Assembly (NCBI GenBank): GCA_903911925.1
Contig: CAIWFH010000078.1
Span: 1 to 44,371, forward strand
Direction of reading: 5' to 3'
DNA length: 44,371 nt
Source: an uncultured Acidobacteriaceae bacterium
Lineage (GTDB): Bacteria > Acidobacteriota > Terriglobia > Terriglobales > Acidobacteriaceae
The notes beneath the pieces are model-generated. The model was given only the letters and a program-made list of their open reading frames with translations, searched no databases and had not been told where the DNA came from. This document shows, piece by piece, positions 16,862 through 23,905 of this stretch. The number at the start of each line of letters is the position of its first letter. Positions within the stretch are counted from its first letter, which is position 1. The translations under genes were made by a program, and so were the position numbers.

Positions 16862-17716
16862 ATGAAACGGCCCGTGTGCTGGCCACGTCCGATGCTGTTG
16901 CTGCTGCTGTTGTTTGCGGCTGCCCGCCTGTGGGCGCAAGGGCCTCCTTTTCAAACCGACGATCCGGTGCCTGTCGACCTGCATCACTACGAGTTCTATA
17001 TTTTTGGCGCCACGGATGGCACGCCAGTCGAAGTTGATTCAACAGGCCCGGCCATCGAGTTCAACTGGGGCGCTGTTCCGCGGGTTCAGGTACACGGGGT
17101 ACTGCCGCTGGGCAGCATCCATCCAATGAACAATCCCGTTTATCTTCCATCTGGAACCGGACCCAGCGCTTTCGGATTGACGGATATGGAACTGGGCGTC
17201 AAGATCGCGTTTATCAAAGAGACGAAACACATTCCCCAGATTGGCAGCTTCACCATGTTAGAGATGCCCACCGGGGACGATTCCAAGGGGCTCGGCATTG
17301 GAAAGGTTTGGTACAAACTCCCGCTCTGGGTGCAGAAGAACTGGGGGCACTGGACTGCGGACGGCGGCGCCGGTTACCAGGTTGTGCCGCAAACCGATTT
17401 TCGCAACTTTCCGTATGGAGGATTTCTGCTGAAGCGGGGGTTCGGCAAACGGCTTGAACTGGCGGCGGAGGTCTTTGCTCATGCGGGGGAAGGTGCGGCT
17501 CCGGCACAGACGCAGGCTTCAACAATGCTCGATGCCGGCGGCTACTACCACTTCAAGAATCCCGACCACCAGCTGCTCTTTGCCTACGGCCACTCCATCG
17601 CGGGACAGACGGAAAACTACGGCTACCTGGGCATCTACTGGACGTGGGGAAAAGACGACAAGAAGCCAACCGGCGACGCGTTCCTTTCAATGCGTCCGGT
17701 CAGGAACGGTTTCTGA
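16862..17716 (+). CDS. Putative outer-membrane beta-barrel protein (transporter-like)
   Basis: Exported protein of 284 residues with a strong signal peptide (MLLLLLLFAAARLWAQ). The start at 16862 is supported by AAGGAG; the frame is open from 16790. The mature part has alternating hydrophobic strands with aromatic residues at strand ends (YQVVPQTDFRNFPYGGFLLK, LLFAYGHSIAGQTENYGYLG) and ends near the C-terminus in a barrel-like pattern. It resembles the loosely defined MetA-pathway/phenol-degradation family of outer-membrane proteins, but the match is by eye. Two small membrane-protein genes follow on the same strand after 46 bases. Cargo is unknown. Confidence 0.6.
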   Translation: MKRPVCWPRPMLLLLLLFAAARLWAQGPPFQTDDPVPVDLHHYEFYIFGATDGTPVEVDSTGPAIEFNWGAVPRVQVHGVLPLGSIHPMNNPVYLPSGTGPSAFGLTDMELGVKIAFIKETKHIPQIGSFTMLEMPTGDDSKGLGIGKVWYKLPLWVQKNWGHWTADGGAGYQVVPQTDFRNFPYGGFLLKRGFGKRLELAAEVFAHAGEGAAPAQTQASTMLDAGGYYHFKNPDHQLLFAYGHSIAGQTENYGYLGIYWTWGKDDKKPTGDAFLSMRPVRNGF

Positions 17717-17762
17717 TTTTCTGCCGATTTTCGGATCGACGATAAAGTGGAGAAATCTACCA

Positions 17763-18335
17763 ATGGAATTCACAACGCGCGGGCTTCTGACCCTGTTGCA
17801 CGGCATGGGCTTCGGCGCACTTTACCTGCTGGCGTTTTCCGGGGCGATTGTGGAGTTACGGCGTCGCTACGGAAACCGGGGGCAGGCGTCGGTCGGCCCG
17901 GACGACGAGAAGTTTCTCAAGATATATCTGGTTACCATGGCCGTGCTGGCTTGGCTCACCGTTCTCACCGGCACTTACCTCATCTATCCCTGGTATCGCG
18001 CAGTCCCGCCTGTGGGGGTTGCGAATCTGGCCGGTTTCCCGCAGAGACTGTTGCAGTCGAATCCCGCCACCAGCGCATGGCACTCAATTGGAATGGAATG
18101 GAAGGAGCACGTTGGCTGGCTAACGCCGATCGCGGCAACCATGGCGGCCGCCGTATCAATCAAGTACGGTCGCGATCTGAGAAGTCACCCGCAGCTTCGC
18201 AGCGCTGTCCTGTGCTTTACAGTGGTTGCATTTCTGGCCGCGGGCATCGCCGGTTTCTTTGGCGCCATGCTCGATAAGCACGCGCCGGTCGAGGGCGGGG
18301 CCGTCATTCGCCTCTCCCAGGGAGAACCCCGATGA
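17763..18335 (+). CDS. Four-helix integral membrane protein of unknown function
   Basis: A 190-residue protein with predicted membrane spans near residues 8-31, 53-76, 113-134 and 147-170. Histidines lie in or beside spans (H13 in LLHGMGFG, H107 and H116 in AWHSIGMEWKEHVGW), a pattern that could bind heme or metal, though no cytochrome motif is certain. The ATG is preceded by GGAG at 10 bases; the frame is open farther upstream but overlaps the preceding gene. Its stop overlaps the next gene's start (ATGA), so the two are translationally coupled. I do not recognise the family. Confidence 0.75.
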   Translation: MEFTTRGLLTLLHGMGFGALYLLAFSGAIVELRRRYGNRGQASVGPDDEKFLKIYLVTMAVLAWLTVLTGTYLIYPWYRAVPPVGVANLAGFPQRLLQSNPATSAWHSIGMEWKEHVGWLTPIAATMAAAVSIKYGRDLRSHPQLRSAVLCFTVVAFLAAGIAGFFGAMLDKHAPVEGGAVIRLSQGEPR

Positions 18336-18679
18336 ATCCAGGCGGACCTGTCATTCCTCGCCCACAAGCGACTTTGCCGAATGGTCCGGGAGCGGCGGCG
18401 GTGCTGTCTGCGGGAATTGGGTCTTTCGCGCTGTCGATTCTGGCTATCGTTGCGGACAAGCTGCCGGCGATCAAGAGCCTGCTGGCTTTCTACAAGCCGA
18501 CTGGTCCCCTCTCAGGCGTTACAACGGTCGCGGTTCTTGTCTGGCTCGCCGTCTGGCTGATCCTGGATCGACGCTGGCGGGCGCGGACTGTTGCCTTGGG
18601 GCTTGTGAGCGCAGCGGCGCTTGCGCTGCTGGTCTTGAGCCTGCTGCTTACGTTCCCGCCGCTTGCCGACCTGCTCTGA
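18332..18679 (+). CDS. Three-helix integral membrane protein of unknown function
   Basis: A 115-residue protein with about three predicted membrane spans (residues 24-43, 62-79 and 86-108) and a Pro-rich N-terminal tail. The start overlaps the stop of the upstream four-helix membrane gene by four bases (ATGA), which implies coupled translation and perhaps a complex of the two products. No catalytic or binding motif is visible. The three genes from 16862 to 18679 probably form one transcript. Confidence 0.75.
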   Translation: MNPGGPVIPRPQATLPNGPGAAAVLSAGIGSFALSILAIVADKLPAIKSLLAFYKPTGPLSGVTTVAVLVWLAVWLILDRRWRARTVALGLVSAAALALLVLSLLLTFPPLADLL

Positions 18680-18774
18680 AGCGCTGCAGAGGTAGGTTGT
18701 TCTCCCCAACCGTCCTTCAGGGCGCGCTTGCCTGGAGTCTGTTTGAAAGATGACGGCCGCATCCGAGTTGGGAC

Positions 18775-18842
18775 GCCGCAGGGGTTAAAACCCCTTGTTC
18801 TTCCATCCGTTTTCGGCACGACTGAAGTCATGCCCTGACACA
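18775..18842. repeat. Double-hairpin intergenic repeat, copy A
   Basis: Hairpin 1 is GGGGTT-AA-AACCCC (18781-18794). About 20 bases later hairpin 2, 18815-18834, has arms GGCACGACT/AGTCATGCC with one mismatch, then CCTGACAC. The same layout and much of the second hairpin recur at 26878-26942, and the layout alone at 27404-27462. It lies between convergent genes. Confidence 0.65.
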
Positions 18843-18890
18843 AAGCGGATACTTGAAATGCGCTCAGCGGTTTCTTGACACGCCCCCTGG

Positions 18891-19820
18891 TTAGAACACC
18901 TCTGGCCGGAATCCGGCTGGCGGAAGGACGTGCTTCAGGAGGCCCAATTCGCCTGCCAGGCGCTCCAACTTTGCGCGGATCGCGGCGGAGGGGGGAACCA
19001 GCGGCAGGCGGACGTGATCCGTGCATCGGCCCATCAGGTTGAGCACCGTCTTTACCGGGCATGGATTCGAATCCCAGAAGTTGGCGTCGATCAGCCGGCT
19101 GTAACGGCGCTCGAGTTCGCGCGCCTCAGCCCAGCTTCCGTCGAGAGCGGAACGGATCATGCGGCCCATTTCGGCTGGAATCTCGTTGGCGGCCACGCTG
19201 ATGAGCCCGTGCGCTCCCACGCCAATGGAGGCGAGCGCCATGTTGTCGTCGCCCGAGAAGATTTTGAAGCTGCGGGGCAGAATGTGAACCAGTTCGGCAA
19301 TCTGGGGCAGCTTGCCGCTGGATTCCTTGATGGCTTGGATGTTGGGCGCAGCTGCAGCCAGCCGAGCCACCGTCTCCGGGGCGAGGTTGATGCCCGTGCG
19401 GCCGGGGATGTTGTAGATGGTGATGGGAAGCGGGTCAACCGCCCTGGCCAGCGCCATGAAATGCTGAAACTGCCCCTCCTGCGAGGGTTTGTTGTAATAA
19501 GGATTGGCCGACAGCACCGCGCTAAGGCCGTGAATGCGCCGCAACTGGCTTGCCTGGCGCACCAGCGTACGGGTGGAGTTGTGTGTGCATCCGGCCCAAA
19601 CGGGAACCCGGCCAGCCGCTTCTTCAACGACGATATGAACTGCCGTTAGCCACTCTTCTTCGTCCAGCGTGGCTGCTTCGCCGGTTGACCCGCAGGCAAC
19701 CAGGAAGTCGATACCCGACTCGATTTGCCAGTTCACGTGCGTCCGGAGAGCCGATTCGTCCAACGAGCCATCCGCCCTGAAGGGCGTAACGATTGCAGTA
19801 CCGCATCCAATGGTTTCCAT
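18891..19820 (-). CDS. dapA: 4-hydroxy-tetrahydrodipicolinate synthase
   Basis: Condenses pyruvate with aspartate semialdehyde to 4-hydroxy-tetrahydrodipicolinate, the branch point to diaminopimelate and lysine. The TIM barrel is complete in 309 residues: GCGTAIVTPF at the N-terminus, ACGSTGEA near 42-49 (catalytic T46), Y136 in ITIYNIPGRTG, and Schiff-base K165 in AIKESSG. The frame opens upstream to 19892, but the family N-terminus starts at M (19820); no clear ribosome-binding site is visible, and a TTATACA box lies close to the start, so the leader may be very short. It is the last of the lysine-pathway genes on this strand. Confidence 0.96.
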   Translation of the reverse strand: METIGCGTAIVTPFRADGSLDESALRTHVNWQIESGIDFLVACGSTGEAATLDEEEWLTAVHIVVEEAAGRVPVWAGCTHNSTRTLVRQASQLRRIHGLSAVLSANPYYNKPSQEGQFQHFMALARAVDPLPITIYNIPGRTGINLAPETVARLAAAAPNIQAIKESSGKLPQIAELVHILPRSFKIFSGDDNMALASIGVGAHGLISVAANEIPAEMGRMIRSALDGSWAEARELERRYSRLIDANFWDSNPCPVKTVLNLMGRCTDHVRLPLVPPSAAIRAKLERLAGELGLLKHVLPPAGFRPEVF

Positions 19821-19928
19821 CACAGAAAAGTGTATAACGCGCGGGGTGCGGCAGGGTAAGGCAATGCTGACCTGGCCTTGCACATCCCGCAAAGGGAGCG
19901 CAGCAGGGGCGCCTTTGAGCGCGGCACT

Positions 19929-20126
19929 TTAGAGGGACTCGCCGGCTCCTTCCCATCGCTTTGACTTGCGCGCAGCGCCTTCCATCCTGTGCGACGACAT
20001 GATCTCCCTGGCCACCAGGGCCGTCAGGGCAACAATGCCCACAAGCAGAGTCATGGCTGCGGTGAGATGAAGCATGGATTGGACAAACCACAATATCAGA
20101 CCAAATGAAACGATTTTCCAAATCAT
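19929..20126 (-). CDS. Small membrane protein (65 aa)
   Basis: Two predicted membrane spans (about residues 3-17 and 22-41), then a basic, hydrophilic tail (SSHRMEGAARKSKRWEG). AGAAGG lies about eight bases before the ATG at 20126; a GTG two codons upstream is possible. It sits between dapB and dapA on their strand but is spaced from both (about 340 and 110 bases). No family recognised. Codon use and the ribosome-binding site support it as real. Confidence 0.6.
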   Translation of the reverse strand: MIWKIVSFGLILWFVQSMLHLTAAMTLLVGIVALTALVAREIMSSHRMEGAARKSKRWEGAGESL

Positions 20127-20466
20127 CGACACATCCTTCTCTTCTGCCGGGTTTAAGGAGCGCTTGGCAGGGCCGCCTGGTTCACCGGTTGATGGCCCGG
20201 CTCCACACGCCCCAGGAATCTCCGCGCCCGATGCCTATTCAGCAGCAGAATGCCCTTCCAGCCATATCTGCTTCTGTACTTGCATTGAGGTCGCTCATTT
20301 TGACAGCGATTATTCCGTCATGAGCGCTAGCAGGAAGGATGCCAAACAGATAAGGCGTTGGAACGAAGGCTGTTGGCGAATCCGGGAGCGATGTTGCGCG
20401 CCGGAAAGCGCGCACAAGTGGCGTATTTTTTAGCCGGCATGCGTAAGAAGTACACAAGCCGCTTGC
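20127..20466. other. Gene-free stretch between the small membrane gene and dapB
   Basis: No credible reading frame on either strand. It holds one GC hairpin, TGCGCGC-CGGAAA-GCGCGCA near 20395-20414, with a T run about 12 bases beyond it on the plus strand; the distance is too great for a standard terminator. It probably carries the promoter of the 65-residue membrane protein gene, but I cannot pick clear -35/-10 boxes. Confidence 0.5.
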
Positions 20467-21141
20467 CTATAACTGGTCGCAGATTTCCCTGAAGTCCCAG
20501 ACGCCTGATTTGCCGGCGAGCCACTCGGCGCCGCGGACCGCGCCCAGGGCAAAGCCGCGGCGGCTGTGGGCATCGTGGCGGATCTCAAGGGTGTCGGTTT
20601 CGCTGGATGCGGTGACAACATGCTCGCCCTTGGCGTCGGCAATGCGGTGCGAGGTGATCTCCACCTTTGCTCCCGGTTGCACGGACTGGATGATTTCCTG
20701 CAAGGTGATTGCCGTGCCCGACGGCGCATCGAGCTTGGTTACGTGGTGGGTCTCGGAGATGGAGAAGGTGTAGCCTTCGAGTTTCGCCAGGTCGGCAGTG
20801 AGGCGGAAGAGTTTTTGTACGCCCATGGAGAAGTTGGTGCCATAAAGCAGTGCTCCGCCGTGGCGCGCCTTTGCCTTTATTTCGTCGAGATGCGCGTACC
20901 AGCCGGTGGTGCCGACAACGATGCGGCCGCCGAGGGCCAGCACAGCGCGGATGTTTTCGACCGCGGCTTCGGGGGCAGTGAAATCGATGACTGCGTCAAC
21001 GCCGGCCAGGGAGGGCGCGGTGAGCGCGGAGGCGTGCTCGTTCTCAAGGATATCGAGCGCGCGGACTATATGGCCGCGCTCGCGAGCTACCTCGGCGACA
21101 AGACTGCCGGTTTTTCCTTTGCCAAGGATCAGGAAGAGCAT
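20467..21141 (-). CDS. dapB: 4-hydroxy-tetrahydrodipicolinate reductase
   Basis: NAD(P)H-dependent reductase, the step after DapA. The Rossmann glycines are in LGKGKTG (7-12), a variant of the usual GxxGxMG. The active-site signature ETHHVTKLDAPSGTA includes H132, H133 and K136. The tail motif HDAHSRRGFALGAVRGAEWL matches the family C-terminus. At 224 residues it is shorter than the E. coli enzyme (about 270), as in other compact DapB forms. GGAGGAA precedes the ATG. It follows lysC after 87 bases filled by heptamer repeats. Confidence 0.93.
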   Translation of the reverse strand: MLFLILGKGKTGSLVAEVARERGHIVRALDILENEHASALTAPSLAGVDAVIDFTAPEAAVENIRAVLALGGRIVVGTTGWYAHLDEIKAKARHGGALLYGTNFSMGVQKLFRLTADLAKLEGYTFSISETHHVTKLDAPSGTAITLQEIIQSVQPGAKVEITSHRIADAKGEHVVTASSETDTLEIRHDAHSRRGFALGAVRGAEWLAGKSGVWDFREICDQL

Positions 21142-21156
21142 GGGTTCCTCCGGAGC

Positions 21157-21245
21157 AGTTCAAAGTTCTAAGTTGATAGTTCACAGCCGCTCAAAGTGAA
21201 TACCAAACTGTGAACGACGAACTGTGAACTACGAACTACGAACTT
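21157..21245. repeat. Inverted array of heptamer repeats between lysC and dapB
   Basis: The left arm has four contiguous 7-base units, AGTTCAA, AGTTCTA, AGTTGAT and AGTTCAC (21157-21184). After about 22 bases the right arm repeats the complementary unit: ACTGTGA, ACGACGA, ACTGTGA, ACTACGA and ACTACGA (21207-21241), i.e. GAACT followed by two variable bases. The arms can pair through AGTTC/GAACT. The right arm runs through the lysC stop codon. Confidence 0.8.
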
Positions 21246-22647
21246 CTTTCCGCGCGTCGACGTCGAAGATCGTGGGATCGGGGTCATTGAAGAATACGGC
21301 GTGGAGCGAGCGCACCGCTTCGTCCGCGTCGTCTTCGTCAATCATGAACGACATGTTGATCTCGCTGGCGCCCTGCGAAATCATCCTCACGTTGATGTGC
21401 TTGATGGCGCCGAAGACCTGCGCCGCCATGCCGCTCTGGCCGCGAATGTCGTCGCCTACCATGCAGACCAGTGCCTTGTGGCCCTCGTATTTCACATCGG
21501 CCAGTTGGCTCAGGTCGGCGGCGATGGCGGGAAGATTGTCGTTGGAGTCGACGGTAAGCGAGACCGAGACCTCGCTGGTTGAAACCATGTCCACGGCGCA
21601 ATGGTGCTTGTCGAAGATGGTGAATATTTCTTTCATGTAGCCGTGGGTCATCAGCATGCGGCTGGCCACCACGTCGATGATGCTAAGCTTCTTTTTCACG
21701 GCGATGGATTTGAAGGGGCTCTTGCAGCGGGGCGCGAGGGATGTGATGCGTGTTCCCTCGCAGGCGGCGTTGCGGCTATTGAGCACCAGCACTGGAATGT
21801 TTTTCTTGACCGCAGGCAGGATAGTGGCCGGGTGCAGTACCTTGGCGCCGAAGTAAGCCAGTTCTGCCGCTTCTTCAAAGCTGATGACCTTGACGCGCAG
21901 CGCATCGGGACAGACGCGCGGATCGCTGGTCATGATGCCATCTACATCGGTCCATATCTCGATGGCTTCCGCGTTCAACGCGCCGCCTATCAAAGCGCCT
22001 GTAAAGTCGGAGCCGCCGCGGCCCAGCGTGGTGGTGATGCCGGCCTCGTTGGAGGCGATAAAGCCGCCCATCACCGGCACTTTGCCTTGCGCGATAAGAG
22101 GGAGCAATTTTTCTGCCGCGCGCTTGTCGATGTGCTCATCCAGCGGCGCGGCCTTTTGAAACTGCGAGTCGGTGACGATGACTTCGCGCGCGTCAACATG
22201 CGTCGCGGCGACGCCGCGCTCGCAAAAGGCAGCGGCCACAATGCGGCTGGAGATTCGCTCGCCATAGCTGACGATGAGATCGGAGATGCGCGGAGTAAGT
22301 TCAAGGATGGCCGAAAGGCCGCGCAGAACCTCGTCGAGCGAGTCGAACTTCTGGTCGATGAAGTTGATAAGCGCAACCGCGTCGGCGGAGTTCTTTACCA
22401 ACTCCGCAGCGGTGTCGCGGTGTCGCGCCCTGAGCCGCGAACTGATGGCAAGCGCGCCGGTGCGATCCCCGACCGATGCGGCGGCGGCTGCACGCAGTAA
22501 CTGGTCAGTCACCTTGGCCATGGCGCTTACCACCACCACGGGCTGCTTGCCGAGAGCCACACGCCCGGCCACAATGGCCGCGGTGCGGCCTATCGCCGCG
22601 GTATCTTCCACCGACGTTCCGCCAAACTTCATTACGACCAGGCTCAT
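21229..22647 (-). CDS. lysC: Aspartate kinase
   Basis: Phosphorylates aspartate, the committed and usually feedback-controlled step toward lysine, threonine and methionine. The 472-residue protein has the kinase domain at about 1-300 (KFGGTSVEDT near 7-16, GGFIASNEAG and TTLGRGGSDFTGALIG near 200-230, EIWTDVDGIMTSDPR near 235-250) and two C-terminal ACT modules (SIIDVVASRMLMTHGYMKEI; CMVGDDIRGQSGMAAQVFGA), the usual site of amino-acid inhibition. It is monofunctional, with no homoserine dehydrogenase fused. Its ATG overlaps the asd stop by four bases (ATGA), so the two are coupled. Confidence 0.96.
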   Translation of the reverse strand: MSLVVMKFGGTSVEDTAAIGRTAAIVAGRVALGKQPVVVVSAMAKVTDQLLRAAAAASVGDRTGALAISSRLRARHRDTAAELVKNSADAVALINFIDQKFDSLDEVLRGLSAILELTPRISDLIVSYGERISSRIVAAAFCERGVAATHVDAREVIVTDSQFQKAAPLDEHIDKRAAEKLLPLIAQGKVPVMGGFIASNEAGITTTLGRGGSDFTGALIGGALNAEAIEIWTDVDGIMTSDPRVCPDALRVKVISFEEAAELAYFGAKVLHPATILPAVKKNIPVLVLNSRNAACEGTRITSLAPRCKSPFKSIAVKKKLSIIDVVASRMLMTHGYMKEIFTIFDKHHCAVDMVSTSEVSVSLTVDSNDNLPAIAADLSQLADVKYEGHKALVCMVGDDIRGQSGMAAQVFGAIKHINVRMISQGASEINMSFMIDEDDADEAVRSLHAVFFNDPDPTIFDVDARKEVRSS

Positions 22648-23714
22648 GCGCGTCTTCCCATTTCAAGTTTGCCCAGGCTGGCCAGCAATTCGGCGTTGAG
22701 GATGGTGGCGCCGGCGGCGCCGCGGACTGTGTTGTGCGAGAGGGCTACAAACTTCCAGTCCAGCAAGCCGCAGGGCCGCAGGCGGCCAACGGTTACAGCC
22801 ATTCCGTTGTCGCGATTGCGGTCAAGGCGCGGCTGAGGACGGTCCGGCTGCGGCGCAAACTGCACCGGCTGAGCGGGTGCGGTGGGCAAGTCTTTGCCGG
22901 CCAGAGGACGAAACTCCGCCCAGGCAGCCAGAATCTGTTCGCGCGTGGCCGGCTTGGCCAGCTTGATTGAGACGCACTCCGTGTGGCCGTCTTCAACCGC
23001 GACGCGGTTGCAGTGGGCAGTGATGCGGGCGTTCAGCGGCGTAACATCGTGGCCTTCCAGCTTGCCGAGCAGTTTCAGGGTCTCGGCTTCCATCTTTTCT
23101 TCTTCGCTGCCGATATAGGGAACCACGTTGCCCAGGATGTCCATGGAGGCGACGCCGGGATAGCCCGCGCCACTGACTGCCTGCATGGTCGAGACAAAAA
23201 TCTGCTCAATGCCAAAGCGCTCTTCGATCGGCTTGAGCGCCATCACCAGGCCGATGGTGGAGCAGTTCGGGTTGGTGACCATGTAGCCACCCGTCTGCTT
23301 GCGCGAAGGCTGCTCCTCGATCATGTGCAGGTGGTCGGCGTTCACCTCGGGAATCACCAGCGGCACGTTGGGAGTCATGCGGAAGGCGCTGGAGTTCGAC
23401 AGCACCGCGCAGCCTGCATCGGCAAAACGGGGCTCCATCTCGCGGGCGATGGCCGCATCGATCGAGGCAAAGATGATTTTGGGCGCGCCGTTGGGGTCTG
23501 CTTCGGCCACGGTCATTTTGGCAATGCGGTCGGGTAGAGGAGTATCCAGCCGCCACTTGGCAGCCTCGCCGTACGATTTGCCGCTGGACCGATCGCTGGC
23601 AGCCAGCCAGGCCACCTCAAACCACGGGTGGTTCTCAAGCAACTGGATGTATCTCTGGCCGACCATTCCGGTGGCGCCCAGGATGCCGATGGGATATTTG
23701 GTTTTTATCGTCAT
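22644..23714 (-). CDS. asd: Aspartate-semialdehyde dehydrogenase, archaeal/fungal type
   Basis: Reduces aspartyl phosphate to aspartate semialdehyde with NADPH. The start at 23714 has GGAG five bases upstream and gives 356 residues. GILGATGMVGQRYIQLL (10-26) is the nucleotide site, C151 in TNPNCSTIG the catalytic cysteine, and ITAHCNRV the later active-site segment. Motifs such as MALKPIEERFGIEQIFVSTM and SGAGYPGV belong to the archaeal/fungal branch rather than the enterobacterial Asd. A Pro/Gln/Arg-rich insertion sits near 290-315. It is the first gene of asd-lysC-dapB. Confidence 0.94.
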   Translation of the reverse strand: MTIKTKYPIGILGATGMVGQRYIQLLENHPWFEVAWLAASDRSSGKSYGEAAKWRLDTPLPDRIAKMTVAEADPNGAPKIIFASIDAAIAREMEPRFADAGCAVLSNSSAFRMTPNVPLVIPEVNADHLHMIEEQPSRKQTGGYMVTNPNCSTIGLVMALKPIEERFGIEQIFVSTMQAVSGAGYPGVASMDILGNVVPYIGSEEEKMEAETLKLLGKLEGHDVTPLNARITAHCNRVAVEDGHTECVSIKLAKPATREQILAAWAEFRPLAGKDLPTAPAQPVQFAPQPDRPQPRLDRNRDNGMAVTVGRLRPCGLLDWKFVALSHNTVRGAAGATILNAELLASLGKLEMGRRA

Positions 23715-23905
23715 AAACACTCCAGTGTACAGGAGGGGAGGCTCGCCGAACCAAATTCCGGGCCGCCTGCGGGGAGGGTATTTTTGGTGGCGGACAGGGG
23801 TATACTGACGCGGAACCGGAGAGCACCCAAGATACTTCACCAAAAGCGGTTGCGCCGATGCCGGGCTTAACGCGCTGAGGTTTTTGCCAAAGGAGAAGTC
23901 CCCTC

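Noticed and set aside
20395..20426. Hairpin TGCGCGC/GCGCGCA with a downstream T run as a terminator
   Set aside because: The T run is about 12 bases from the stem and no plus-strand gene ends nearby.
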